A stretch of 14,892 bases of DNA from Heteroscillospira sp050252415. GTDB taxonomy: Bacteria > Bacillota > Clostridia > Oscillospirales > Oscillospiraceae. Below the pieces are notes generated by a model. The model made no database searches and was not told the origin of the DNA. It saw nothing but the letters and a program-made list of their open reading frames with translations. How positions within the stretch are numbered: position 1 is the stretch's first letter; the number at the start of each line of letters is the position of its first letter. The stretch is from positions 1 to 14,892 of the forward strand of contig JBFWKZ010000053.1 in NCBI GenBank assembly GCA_050252415.1. Direction: 5' to 3'. Below are positions 1-7,351 of the stretch, piece by piece. A program made the position numbers and the translations under genes.

Positions 1-1
1 A

Positions 2-1057
2 TTTGAAATATACTGCGTCCAGTCCACCATTTACGTTGAGCCGGAAAATGACGACTGCGATATGGATGCGGCGTTCGAACGCCTGAAAAAACTCTTTGGA
101 ATCGTCTCGCTCAACCGCGCCGCCGCCTGTGAAAAAGATGTTGACGCGATTTTTAAGACGGCGTTGGCCTACCTGGCCGAGAGCATGGAGAAGGCCGAGA
201 GCTTTAAGGTCGAGACGAAACGTTCCGACAAGAGCTTCCCCATGACCTCGATACAGATATCCCAGTACGTCGGCGGTTTGCTTGCCGACGCGTTTCCAAA
301 TACCCGGGTGGATGTTAAAAATCCGGAGCTGACCGTGAATATTGAGGTTCGCGACTATGCCGCCTATGTCCATGGCGACGCAGTTCCCGGCGCGGGCGGA
401 ATGCCGGTTGGGAGCAACGGCAGAGCCGTTACGCTGCTCTCCGGCGGGATAGACAGCCCGGTATCGAGCTATATGATCGCCAAGCGCGGCGTTCAGGTCA
501 TTCCGGTACATTTTTTCTCTTTCCCTTATACCTCCCAGCAGGCCAAGGAGAAGGTCATTGCACTTGCGCAGATCCTCACGGCCTATTGCGGCAGACTGAC
601 GGTCGAAATCGTCCCCTTCACGCATATTCAGGAGGAGATACGCCAAAAATGTCCTGAGGAACTGTTTACGATTATCATGCGCCGGTTTATGATGCGTATT
701 TCTCAAAAAATTGCGGAGGCAAACAGCTGTTCCGCATTGGTTACCGGTGAAGATCTCGGCCAGGTTGCCAGTCAGACGATACAGGCAATGGCCGTGACGG
801 AGGCGTGCGTCACGCTGCCGGTTTTGCGTCCGCTTGTCGGCATGGACAAGGGCGAGATCATTGCCATTGCCCGCAAGATAGGGACTTTTGAAACGTCGAT
901 TCTCCCATATGAGGACTGCTGCACGGTATTTACGCCGCGCCACCCGCGTACCAAACCAAAACTCGATGAGGTGATTGCCGCTGAGAGCCTTTTGGAAGTC
1001 GATACGTTGGTGGACGAGGCATTTAATAACATAGAAAGGGTGAAATTACAGCCATGA
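2..1057 (+). CDS. thiI: tRNA uracil 4-sulfurtransferase ThiI (5' end outside window)
   Basis: ThiI adenylates U8 of tRNA and transfers sulfur from a cysteine desulfurase persulfide to make 4-thiouridine; in many bacteria it also feeds sulfur to thiamine thiazole synthesis. The frame is open to the left edge, so an ATG at 62 is internal: the residues before it (EIYCVQSTIYVEPEN) fit the N-terminal ferredoxin-like domain. A THUMP region follows, then the PP-loop ATP-binding motif SGGIDSP at bases 440-460, and near the end the conserved PYEDCCTVFTPRHP stretch. The protein stops soon after this, as in Firmicutes ThiI, so the C-terminal rhodanese domain of the E. coli enzyme is absent. The stop codon overlaps the cinA start as ATGA, indicating co-transcription and probably coupled translation. 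A cysteine desulfurase gene commonly lies just upstream in related genomes, which this window cannot show. The family call is firm. Confidence 0.95.
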   Translation, partial: FEIYCVQSTIYVEPENDDCDMDAAFERLKKLFGIVSLNRAAACEKDVDAIFKTALAYLAESMEKAESFKVETKRSDKSFPMTSIQISQYVGGLLADAFPNTRVDVKNPELTVNIEVRDYAAYVHGDAVPGAGGMPVGSNGRAVTLLSGGIDSPVSSYMIAKRGVQVIPVHFFSFPYTSQQAKEKVIALAQILTAYCGRLTVEIVPFTHIQEEIRQKCPEELFTIIMRRFMMRISQKIAEANSCSALVTGEDLGQVASQTIQAMAVTEACVTLPVLRPLVGMDKGEIIAIARKIGTFETSILPYEDCCTVFTPRHPRTKPKLDEVIAAESLLEVDTLVDEAFNNIERVKLQP

Positions 1058-2310
1058 ACAAGGTATACACTGCCGAAATTCTCGGCGTCGGAACAGAGCT
1101 TTTACTCGGAAATATCTTAAATTCCGACGCGAGAGACATCTCCGTCATGCTCTCCGAGCTTGGCATCAACGTCTATTGGCATTCCGTCGTGGGGGACAAT
1201 CCCGCAAGGCTCACCGAAGTGGTTGAGATCGCGAAAAAGCGGGCCGACATCATCATCACCACCGGAGGCCTGGGGCCAACCTGTGACGATCTCACAAAAC
1301 AGGTGCTTGCAAAAGCCTTCGGCCTTGAGCTCGAGTTTAACCAGGAGGCGGCCGACCGCATGCGCGAGCACTTTACCGTCCTGGGCAAAGAAATGACCGA
1401 CAATAATCTCCAGCAGGCTTATCTGCCGGAGGGCTGCACAGTCTTCCAGAACTACTGGGGTACGGCGCCGGGGTGTGCTTTCAAGGCCGAGGGCTGCATT
1501 GTGCTTATGCTGCCCGGACCTCCCCGCGAGTGCAACGCCATGTTCCGCCATTGGGCGATGCCCTATCTCAGCGCGCTGTCCGATGAGACGATCGTCTCCC
1601 ACAATATCCGCATCTTCGGCATGGGTGAGAGCAGCGTTGAATATGCGCTTCGCGATTTAATGAACGAGCTCAGTAATCCCACTCTCGCGCCCTATGCCAA
1701 AGAGGGCGAGTGCATGCTGAGAGTTACGGCCAAGGCGCACAGTGAGGAAGAGGCGGAAAAAATGATGGTCCCCGTCATTGCAAAGGTCCGCGAGGTGCTT
1801 GGCAGCGTCATATACGGCATCGATGCAAACAGTCTTGAAGAGACGGCGTTCGGCCTCATGAAGGAGCAGGGAATTACCCTGGCTGTAGCGGAGAGCTGCA
1901 CAGGCGGCCTCCTTTCCAAGCGCATAACCGACATGCCCGGCGCTTCCCAGGTGTTCCTCGGCGGATTCATTGTCTATTCCAACATGAGCAAATCCAAGCT
2001 CTTAGGTATCGACCCGAAGCTGATTGAGGATAAGGGTGCCGTGAGCGAGCCCGTTGCCCGTGAGATGGCCTCCCGCGCAAGAGAGAAGCTCGGCACCGAC
2101 ATCGGGATCGGAATCACCGGGGTCGCCGGACCGGAGACGGATGGAAGAAATGATGTCGGCGTCGTGTATATTGCGCTGGCCACAAAAAATGAAGTCTATT
2201 GCCGCCGTTTCACCCTTGGTAAGACCCGTGAGAGAGTGCGCCTTGCCGCGGCGAACAATGCCTTTGACATGATTCGCCGCCATCTCACCGGATTGCCTAT
2301 GGACGCCTGA
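1054..2310 (+). CDS. cinA: CinA family protein (NMN deamidase / competence-damage inducible)
   Basis: The 418-residue product has the full two-domain CinA layout. Residues about 4-170 are the MoaB/MogA-like COG1058 domain, with the signature TTGGLGPTCDDLT near 69-81 and LMLPGPPREC at 151-160. Residues about 255-415 are the PncC-type nicotinamide mononucleotide deamidase domain, with VAESCTGG at 278-285, LGGFIVYSN at 302-310 and GITGVAGPETDGRNDVGVVY at 353-372. The known role of the family is pyridine-nucleotide recycling (NMN to NaMN), and the N-terminal domain of some members acts as ADP-ribose pyrophosphatase; the competence link is historical. The start ATG overlaps the thiI stop by four bases and is preceded by a GAAAGGG-like ribosome site near 1034-1040, so it is translated from the thiI message. 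Length and motifs are normal, with no sign of damage. No terminator hairpin follows before the next promoter, so read-through is possible. Confidence 0.95.
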   Translation: MNKVYTAEILGVGTELLLGNILNSDARDISVMLSELGINVYWHSVVGDNPARLTEVVEIAKKRADIIITTGGLGPTCDDLTKQVLAKAFGLELEFNQEAADRMREHFTVLGKEMTDNNLQQAYLPEGCTVFQNYWGTAPGCAFKAEGCIVLMLPGPPRECNAMFRHWAMPYLSALSDETIVSHNIRIFGMGESSVEYALRDLMNELSNPTLAPYAKEGECMLRVTAKAHSEEEAEKMMVPVIAKVREVLGSVIYGIDANSLEETAFGLMKEQGITLAVAESCTGGLLSKRITDMPGASQVFLGGFIVYSNMSKSKLLGIDPKLIEDKGAVSEPVAREMASRAREKLGTDIGIGITGVAGPETDGRNDVGVVYIALATKNEVYCRRFTLGKTRERVRLAAANNAFDMIRRHLTGLPMDA

Positions 2311-2330
2311 AGCCGAAAACCAGGTTGGCC

Positions 2331-2359
2331 TTGATTTTTGGATAAAAATTCAGTATAAT
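2331..2359 (+). promoter_or_regulatory. Sigma-A promoter of the phosphoribosyltransferase gene
   Basis: TTGATT at 2331-2336 and a perfect TATAAT at 2354-2359 are separated by 17 bases. The predicted transcript start is near 2366, giving a leader of about 45 bases before the ATG at 2411. The site starts 20 bases after the cinA stop, so this gene can be expressed independently of thiI-cinA. Confidence 0.75.
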
Positions 2360-2410
2360 TTTTAAGTGGTAAATCATGCCGACAGGCAATAATTTAGGAG
2401 GACTCCAATC

Positions 2411-2968
2411 ATGCTTACCTATGAGATAGACGTCGCCGGCTTAAAGCGCGAGCTGCCTCTCTGCCGTGTCAGCGACGATCTCTATATCGGCGCCTTCGTC
2501 ATTTTCGGAGACGTTGAATTGACTGTCCACTGTGCAGCGGAACTGCTCAAGCGCGCCCCGGAATATGACTACCTCATCGCCCCAGAGGCAAAAAGCATCC
2601 CTCTGCTTTACGAAATGGCGCGTCAGAGCGGCGCCGAAAAGTATTTTCTCGCCAGAAAGGGGCCTAAGCTCTACATGCAGGGTACCTTTGAGGTGAATGT
2701 GAGGTCCATCACGACCGAAGCCGTGCAGCACCTCGTATTGGATGCCCACGACGCCGCACTGCTTCGTGGAAAACGCGTGCTGATCATCGACGACGTTATC
2801 TCCACCGGCGAGTCTCTCCGGGCAATGGAGGAACTCATAACATCCGCCGGCGCAACGATAGCCGGAAAGATGGCCATCCTAGCCGAGGGTGAAGCGCAGA
2901 AACGCGACGACATCGTATATCTCGCGCCGCTGCCTTTATTCAACTCAGACGGCACAATCAAAGAATAA
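2411..2968 (+). CDS. Phosphoribosyltransferase family protein (adenine PRTase-like)
   Basis: The 185-residue product carries the type I phosphoribosyltransferase PRPP-binding motif VLIIDDVISTGES at residues 123-135, two acidic residues followed by the STG loop. It also has an upstream region (LIAPEAKSIPLLYEMAR, 55-71) matching the first loop of the fold, so it should use PRPP with a nitrogenous base or similar acceptor. Length suits the adenine/xanthine PRTase group (about 170-190 residues). The N-terminus, however, does not show the usual Apt opening about proteins that begin with a 'FPKPGILFRDI' type motif, so the base specificity is unresolved; adenine is the closest guess. AGGAGGA at 2396-2402 gives a strong ribosome site 8 bases before the ATG. 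It has its own sigma-A promoter and is followed by the palindromic terminator at 3048-3093. Confidence 0.8.
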   Translation: MLTYEIDVAGLKRELPLCRVSDDLYIGAFVIFGDVELTVHCAAELLKRAPEYDYLIAPEAKSIPLLYEMARQSGAEKYFLARKGPKLYMQGTFEVNVRSITTEAVQHLVLDAHDAALLRGKRVLIIDDVISTGESLRAMEELITSAGATIAGKMAILAEGEAQKRDDIVYLAPLPLFNSDGTIKE

Positions 2969-3047
2969 CTTAATATGCCCGACAGGGCAGGCGTTAAGAT
3001 TCCTCAAATGGCGAGCTGTTCCCGCCGGCTCCAATAAAGTCGGTCTT

Positions 3048-3093
3048 AAATATGCGGCATCCGGTGGTCAAGACCACCGGATGCCGCATATTT
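3048..3093. terminator. Bidirectional palindromic terminator between convergent units
   Basis: Two perfectly complementary 22-base arms (3048-3069 and 3072-3093) are separated by only two bases. The plus strand continues into a T-rich run (TTTATTGGTTATTTT). The minus-strand arm itself ends in ATATTT. It lies between the convergent PRTase gene and dpaB and can serve both. Confidence 0.85.
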
Positions 3094-3103
3094 ATTGGTT
3101 ATT

Positions 3104-3673
3104 TTAAATGAGTAAAGGCTGTATTTGTTTTTCCTGGAGGGCCGCCTGAACGGCAGCATCGATCTTGTTAAAGTCCGCAACCAGCGAGCAGGGTTTCCCA
3201 GTGGGGTTATCCTGCCGGAACGGCACCAGGTATATGTGCTTTCTCGCCATAAGCCTTCCTATGTTCTCCGCGTTGGTGCTGAGCCCGTCATTTGTTGAAA
3301 TCGCAATAACTACGGGGCGTTCGTTGCGCAGGTGCGCCTTAACGGCCAGAGTCACGGCCGTATCGGCGATGCCATTTGCAAGCTTGCCAATCGTGTTGCC
3401 CGTACAGGGGGCGATGACCAGAACATCCAGCAGCTTTTTCGGTCCTATCGGCTCGGCGGCGACGATACTGTCTATGATATCATGTCCGGAATAGTCTTCC
3501 AATCTTTCCCGAAAGAGCTCGGCTTTCCCAAAACGGGTATCTGTTGTTGCGGAATTTTCGCTCATAATCGGTATCACGTCGTATTTTTCAGAGAGCTCAC
3601 GCGCGATGTCCATGACCTTTGCAAAGGTGCAGAATGAACCGCACAGTGCAAGCCCAAGCCGCGTTTTTTCCAT
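3104..3673 (-). CDS. dpaB: Dipicolinate synthase subunit B
   Basis: This is the flavoprotein-like subunit (SpoVFB) of dipicolinate synthase, which with DpaA converts a tetrahydrodipicolinate-pathway intermediate into dipicolinic acid. Dipicolinate forms in the mother cell and is loaded into the spore core. The 189-residue product shows the family pattern: LGLALCGSFCTF near the N-terminus, NSATTDTRFG, IDSIVAAEPIGPKKLLDVLVIAPCTGN in the middle (seen in two parts), then PVVIAISTNDGLSTNAENIG and a C-terminal IQPLLI resembling the Bacillus protein's ending. The start is ATG at 3673, eight bases after an AAAGGAG site and sharing one base with the dpaA stop (TGATG). A GTG at 3676 in the same frame (four-base overlap) is possible and adds one residue. 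It is the second gene of dpaA-dpaB and ends at the palindromic terminator. Bacillus has asd and dapG next to this pair; they are absent here. Confidence 0.95.
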   Translation of the reverse strand: MEKTRLGLALCGSFCTFAKVMDIARELSEKYDVIPIMSENSATTDTRFGKAELFRERLEDYSGHDIIDSIVAAEPIGPKKLLDVLVIAPCTGNTIGKLANGIADTAVTLAVKAHLRNERPVVIAISTNDGLSTNAENIGRLMARKHIYLVPFRQDNPTGKPCSLVADFNKIDAAVQAALQEKQIQPLLI

Positions 3674-4539
3674 CACATCAGCTCCTTTTCACGCAAAATG
3701 TTATAGATCGTATCACGAATGATCTCGCCGGCCGTAACCGGCGCAACCTCCCCCGGCAGACTGAGCGCCCATATGGCGTGTACCCCAAGCTGAGCTGCCG
3801 CTGAAAAGTCCACGCCGCCCGGCTTGGAGGCGAGGTCCATGCACAGGGCCTCCTCCTTGAGCTCACGCAGCCGATTTTCGTCCAAAACGGGTGCCGGTAC
3901 GGTGTTTATTACCATATCAAAATTCCCAAGATTTCCCTCGAGCGCACGGGTGTCCAGTGCTTCAAAGCCGAAAACACGGCACCATGCCATGTCCTGATAT
4001 TTCCGTGATGAAACGGCAACGCGTACGCCCATATCCTTCAGGCGGGAAGCCAGCGTTTTGCCGATGCGTCCATAGCCGATCACCAACGCCCGGCTGCCCA
4101 AGAGTGTCTTTGGCGTCTCGCGGATCAGCAGATCGAGAGCGCCTTCGGCTGTAGCGGCTGCGTTCATGACGCAGAGCTCTTCCCGGCGAAAATAGTCGAT
4201 AAGGCCAACGCCGTAGCGCTGTGCGATTTCGACAGCGGTATCGTCTACCCAGCCCGCGCAAACCGGCACACCCCCGGGAAGAGCGGAAAAAATGCTCTCA
4301 AGCGGCACGTCTTCTGCCGAAAGCAGAGAGCTGAGGTATCCGCGCTGACCCGAGAGCGGCAGCGGCAGAATAATGCAGTCGGCATGTTTTGCACACTCCT
4401 CAGGACTGGCTGTACGCCGCACCTCACACGGCACCTCGCCGCGCTCAAGCGCATAGGTGCGCACATGGTGTCCGTCGCTGGCTAATAGGCCGCATAGCCT
4501 TGCAATGCGCAGATCGCCGCCCATAACGGCAAATTTCAT
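3673..4539 (-). CDS. dpaA: Dipicolinate synthase subunit A
   Basis: The NAD(P)-binding subunit (SpoVFA) of dipicolinate synthase, 288 residues. It opens with MKFAVMGGDLRIARL, equivalent to the 'AVIGGDARQ' start of the Bacillus protein. It carries a Rossmann dinucleotide motif VIGYGRIGKTLASRL at about 153-167, then DMVINTVPAPVLD (208-220), DLASKPGGVDF (235-245) and LPGEVAPVTAGEI (261-273), all typical of this family. An in-frame ATG at 4551 would add four residues (MWGL), but the nearest purine-rich run abuts it with no spacing; the ATG at 4539 has GGGGA and AAGGA upstream and matches the family start, so I chose it. It is followed by dpaB with a one-base overlap. Expression is expected in the late mother cell, and a sigma-K-like promoter is visible upstream. 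The presence of dpaAB supports a true endospore former. Confidence 0.94.
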   Translation of the reverse strand: MKFAVMGGDLRIARLCGLLASDGHHVRTYALERGEVPCEVRRTASPEECAKHADCIILPLPLSGQRGYLSSLLSAEDVPLESIFSALPGGVPVCAGWVDDTAVEIAQRYGVGLIDYFRREELCVMNAAATAEGALDLLIRETPKTLLGSRALVIGYGRIGKTLASRLKDMGVRVAVSSRKYQDMAWCRVFGFEALDTRALEGNLGNFDMVINTVPAPVLDENRLRELKEEALCMDLASKPGGVDFSAAAQLGVHAIWALSLPGEVAPVTAGEIIRDTIYNILREKELM

Positions 4540-4571
4540 GAGTCCCCACATCCTTTTTTGCTTTCTCTTCG

Positions 4572-4600
4572 CATATTATGCCGCGGCATGGGGATGTGTG
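4572..4600 (-). promoter_or_regulatory. Candidate sigma-K (mother-cell) promoter of dpaAB
   Basis: On the minus strand CACA (AC at 4599-4598) lies 17 bases before CATAATATG (4580-4572). This resembles the sigma-K pattern of AC in the -35 region and CATAnnnTA at -10, missing only the last A. Late mother-cell expression is what is known for dpaAB in Bacillus. The spacer contains a 12-bp perfect palindrome (4578-4589). The match is by eye only. Confidence 0.45.
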
Positions 4601-4643
4601 CCGGACCGGGAATGTGAAAACTTTCAATTTTACGCGATTCCTC

Positions 4644-4672
4644 TTGAAAAAAAGGCTAAAAATGCGTATAAT
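4644..4672 (+). promoter_or_regulatory. Sigma-A promoter of asnS
   Basis: TTGAAA at 4644-4649 and a perfect TATAAT at 4667-4672 are spaced by 17 bases. The predicted leader to the ATG at 4718 is only about 40 bases, too short for a T-box, so control by uncharged tRNA is unlikely here. Confidence 0.8.
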
Positions 4673-4717
4673 AATTTAGATATTTCACAAAAAAACTACC
4701 GATTTGAGGGATTTAGA

Positions 4718-6112
4718 ATGACTCGTACCAAGATAGCCCAGCTGTATGCCGACGCGGCGAAATATGCCGGCACGGAGATAACGGTCTGCGGCTGGATCCG
4801 TACCGTGCGCGATATGAAAAATTTCGGTTTTACTGAGATAAACGACGGCAGCGCCTTCAAAGGGCTTCAAGTCGTATTTGAGCGCGGAACCCTCTCCAAT
4901 TACGACGAGATCGCAAAGCTGAACGTCGGCGCGGCGCTTATTGTAACGGGCAGCTTCGTCCTGACGCCGGACGCAAAACAGCCTTTTGAGCTAAAGGCAA
5001 ATGAGATCGTTGTTGAGGGTGAATCTTCACCGGACTATCCGCTGCAAAAAAAGCGCCACAGCGTTGAATTTTTGCGCTCTATTGCCCATTTAAGGGCGAG
5101 GACGAACTTGTTTTCCGCCGTGTTTCGCGTACGCAGCGTCGCTGCCCAGGCGATACACACGTTTTTTCAAAATCGCGGCTTTGTCTATATCCACACGCCG
5201 ATCATCACCGCCTCCGACTGTGAGGGGGCGGGCGAGATGTTCCGCGTTACCACGCTGGACATGGATAATTTGCCCAGAACCGAGGATGGTAAGGTCGATT
5301 TCACGCAGGACTTCTTTGGCAAAAGTGCCAATCTCACCGTATCGGGCCAGCTCAACGCCGAAAATTTTGCCATGGCTTTTGGCGATGTTTATACCTTCGG
5401 ACCGACCTTCCGTGCCGAAAATTCAAACACACAGCGCCATGCCGCCGAATTTTGGATGATCGAACCTGAGATGGCGTTCTGCGATCTTGAGGGCGATATG
5501 GAAGTCGCCGAGGCGATGATCAAGCATGTCATCAGTACGGTCCTGGAGAAATGTCCTCAGGAGATGGAATTTTTCAACAGCTTTGTGGATAAGGGATTGC
5601 TGGACAGGCTTCAGCATGTCGTTTCTTCAGATTTCGGCCGGGTGAGCTACACCGAGGCGGTGGAGATCCTTAAGCGGAATAATGATAAATTTGACTACAA
5701 GGTCGAATGGGGATGCGATTTGCAGACCGAGCATGAGCGCTTTCTCACCGAGCAGCATTTTGGGAAACCGGTATTTGTCACCGACTATCCCAAGGACATC
5801 AAGGCATTTTATATGCGCCAGAATGAGGACGGCCAAACCGTTGCCGCAACGGACTGCCTTGTACCCGGCATCGGCGAAATCATCGGCGGATCCCAGCGTG
5901 AAGAGCGCCTCGATGTGCTCGAGAAGCGCATGGCGGAGCTGGGCCTCAATCCTGAGGATTATTGGTGGTATCTTGACCTGCGGCGCTATGGCTCCTGCCG
6001 CCACGCGGGCTTTGGCCTGGGCTTCGAGCGCCTTGTCATGTATCTTACCGGAGTCGCCAATATCCGCGACGTCCTTCCCCATCCCAGAACTGTGGGCAGC
6101 GCCGATTTTTAA
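4718..6112 (+). CDS. asnS: Asparaginyl-tRNA synthetase
   Basis: Class IIb aminoacyl-tRNA synthetase that charges tRNA-Asn with asparagine in the cytoplasm. The 464-residue length is the family norm. An N-terminal OB-fold anticodon-binding domain is at about 20-105 (ITVCGWIRTVRDMKNFGFTE). Motif 2 is at 228-250, including FRAENSNTQRHAAEFWMIEPE split around the invariant Arg-Ala-Glu, and motif 3 is GFGLGFERL at 431-439. The C-terminal HPRTVGSADF region is conserved too. The frame is open upstream to 4457, but that part overlaps dpaA and lacks a ribosome site. The ATG at 4718 has GAGGGA at 4706-4711, six bases upstream, and gives the expected N-terminus. It has its own promoter, diverges from dpaAB and is followed by a hairpin at 6128-6152. 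Asparaginyl rather than aspartyl identity rests on overall length and the absence of the bacterial AspRS insertion domain. Confidence 0.96.
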   Translation: MTRTKIAQLYADAAKYAGTEITVCGWIRTVRDMKNFGFTEINDGSAFKGLQVVFERGTLSNYDEIAKLNVGAALIVTGSFVLTPDAKQPFELKANEIVVEGESSPDYPLQKKRHSVEFLRSIAHLRARTNLFSAVFRVRSVAAQAIHTFFQNRGFVYIHTPIITASDCEGAGEMFRVTTLDMDNLPRTEDGKVDFTQDFFGKSANLTVSGQLNAENFAMAFGDVYTFGPTFRAENSNTQRHAAEFWMIEPEMAFCDLEGDMEVAEAMIKHVISTVLEKCPQEMEFFNSFVDKGLLDRLQHVVSSDFGRVSYTEAVEILKRNNDKFDYKVEWGCDLQTEHERFLTEQHFGKPVFVTDYPKDIKAFYMRQNEDGQTVAATDCLVPGIGEIIGGSQREERLDVLEKRMAELGLNPEDYWWYLDLRRYGSCRHAGFGLGFERLVMYLTGVANIRDVLPHPRTVGSADF

Positions 6113-6127
6113 CAGACCGATATGGTG

Positions 6128-6152
6128 TTGACGGGGACTCTTTCCCCGTCAA
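6128..6152 (+). terminator. Candidate terminator after asnS
   Basis: A 10-bp perfect stem (6128-6137 with 6143-6152) with a five-base CTCTT loop begins 16 bases after the asnS stop. The following tract (TTCTCTAT) is only moderately T-rich, so termination may be partial. Confidence 0.6.
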
Positions 6153-6203
6153 TTCTCTATGGAAGCCGCGATACGAATAGGTCACGCATTTTTCATAAAA
6201 AGC

Positions 6204-6232
6204 TTGACAATCTGTATTTTTTCTGATATTAT
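6204..6232 (+). promoter_or_regulatory. Strong sigma-A promoter of rplJ-rplL
   Basis: A perfect TTGACA at 6204-6209 and TATTAT at 6227-6232 are separated by 17 bases. Transcription should start near 6239, just before the L10 leader motif. It is the closest match to consensus at the -35 site in the window, as expected for ribosomal protein genes. Confidence 0.85.
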
Positions 6233-6239
6233 ACTTTAG

Positions 6240-6348
6240 CGCTCCAAAGACAGCAGGTGGGTTATTGCCTATAAATCCTGCCGAGGACGGCATCACGATA
6301 TGATGACTTTCTGTTCTCGTGCGTTTTTGCGTACGGGAACATTTTTTT
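6240..6348 (+). promoter_or_regulatory. Ribosomal protein L10 leader (L10/L12-binding autoregulatory RNA)
   Basis: The transcript start is followed by AAAGACAGCAGGTG (6246-6259) and ATCCTGCCGAGG (6275-6286), the two conserved halves of the Firmicutes L10 leader, in which GCAGG (6253-6257) pairs with CCTGC (6277-6281). In the known system the L10(L12)4 complex binds this RNA instead of 23S rRNA and lowers rplJ-rplL expression. Downstream comes a classical attenuator hairpin (6312-6348), so control here is probably at premature termination. The rplJ ribosome site lies outside the leader, at 6369-6375. Confidence 0.88.
6312..6348 (+). terminator. Attenuator terminator in the L10 leader
   Basis: A 12-bp stem (6312-6323 with 6330-6341, two G-U pairs in RNA) with a six-base loop is followed directly by seven T residues (6342-6348). 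It sits 37 bases before the rplJ start, inside the untranslated leader, which is the standard position for the L10-controlled terminator. Confidence 0.85.
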
Positions 6349-6384
6349 GGGCGCGATTATATTACCCCGGAGGTGAAACCACAC

Positions 6385-6915
6385 ATGCCTAACGCAAAGG
6401 TTCTCAGTGAGAAGCAGGCTATCGTCGAAGCGCTCGCCGAGCGTATCCAGAACTCCGGTTCCGGCGTGCTGGTGGACTACAAGGGCATTACTGTTGCCCA
6501 AGACACCGAACTGCGCACCGAACTGCGCAAGAACGATGTTGAGTACACCGTCGTCAAGAATACGCTGGTTCGCTTTGCACTCGACAAGGTCGGAATGGAA
6601 GGCCTCCATGACGTCCTGAACGGCACTACCTCTCTTGCCACCGCAAAGGGCGACCCCATCGCTCCCTTCCGTGTCTGCAGCGAATGTTCCAAGAAGCTTA
6701 ACGGAATTTTCACCATCAAGGCCGGATATATGGACGGTAAGGTCCTCTCCAACGAAGAGATTTCTGTAATCTCCGAGCTGCCTTCCAAGGAAGCTCTGTG
6801 TGCAAAAGTTCTCGGAACTATGCTCGCCCCCATCACCAGTCTTGCTGTTGTGCTGGGTCAGATTCTCGAGCAAAAGGGCAGCGGTACCGCTGCTCCAGAA
6901 GCCGCTGCCGAGTAA
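6385..6915 (+). CDS. rplJ: 50S ribosomal protein L10
   Basis: L10 anchors the L12 stalk to 23S rRNA at the GTPase centre and is the autogenous regulator of this operon. The 176-residue product starts MPNAKVLSEKQAIVEALAER and contains the diagnostic VVKNTLVRFAL segment of the rRNA-binding domain, followed by GTTSLATAKGDPIAPFRV and a helical alanine-rich C-terminus (the L12 dimer-binding part). The frame is open upstream to 6319, but the ATG at 6385 is preceded by GGAGGTG (6369-6375) at nine bases and matches the family N-terminus. It is followed after 45 bases by rplL. rplK-rplA do not precede it and rpoB does not follow, so this is an isolated rplJ-rplL unit. Confidence 0.96.
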   Translation: MPNAKVLSEKQAIVEALAERIQNSGSGVLVDYKGITVAQDTELRTELRKNDVEYTVVKNTLVRFALDKVGMEGLHDVLNGTTSLATAKGDPIAPFRVCSECSKKLNGIFTIKAGYMDGKVLSNEEISVISELPSKEALCAKVLGTMLAPITSLAVVLGQILEQKGSGTAAPEAAAE

Positions 6916-6960
6916 TCGCGCAGGAACACCATCAACTTAATCATTAGGAGGAAATTTTAA

Positions 6961-7335
6961 ATGGCTAGCGAGAAAGTCACTGCTATGATCGAAGAAGTTA
7001 AGGCTCTCACAGTCCTTGAGCTGTCTGAGCTTGTCCACGCTCTTGAAGAAGAGTTCGGCGTTTCCGCCGCTGCCGCTGCTGCACCTGCCGCAGGCGGAGC
7101 TGCTGCTGCTGCCGTTGAGGAGAAGACCGAGTTTGACGTTATCATGACCGAATTCGGTTCCGAGAAGATCAAGGTCATCAAGGAAGTCCGCGCCATCACC
7201 GGTGCAGGCCTTGCCGATGCCAAGGCTATGGTTGAGGGCGTACCCACCAAGCTTAAGGAAGGCGTCTCCAAGGATGAGGCCCAGGAACTCAAGGCTAAAC
7301 TTGAGGCCGTCGGTGCAAAAGTCGAAATTAAGTAA
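6961..7335 (+). CDS. rplL: 50S ribosomal protein L7/L12
   Basis: L12 forms the mobile stalk that recruits translation factors. The 124-residue product has the three expected parts. The N-terminal dimerisation helices come first (EKVTAMIEEVKALTVLELSELV), then an alanine/glycine-rich hinge at about 38-53, then the globular C-terminal domain with EFDVIMTEFGSEKIKVIKEV (in part), AITGAGLADAKAMVEGVP and a KLEAVGAKVEIK end. AGGAGGA lies close upstream of the ATG in the 45-base gap after rplJ. Codon use is strongly biased, in keeping with high expression. The gene is followed after 16 bases by a strong hairpin terminator, so the operon ends here and does not run into rpoBC. Confidence 0.97.
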   Translation: MASEKVTAMIEEVKALTVLELSELVHALEEEFGVSAAAAAAPAAGGAAAAAVEEKTEFDVIMTEFGSEKIKVIKEVRAITGAGLADAKAMVEGVPTKLKEGVSKDEAQELKAKLEAVGAKVEIK

Positions 7336-7351
7336 GATCACTTTACTAAAT

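Noticed and set aside
1117..1602. Minus-strand open frame of 161 codons inside cinA
   Set aside because: cinA is intact with full motifs over this region, and the antisense frame has no recognisable domain or ribosome site.
4673..4717. Possible T-box riboswitch before asnS
   Set aside because: The leader is only about 40 bases and has no specifier stem, T-box sequence or terminator hairpin.
4457..4717. Extended N-terminus of AsnRS from an upstream ATG
   Set aside because: It overlaps dpaA on the other strand, covers the asnS promoter, and adds residues not expected in the family; the ATG at 4718 has a proper ribosome site.
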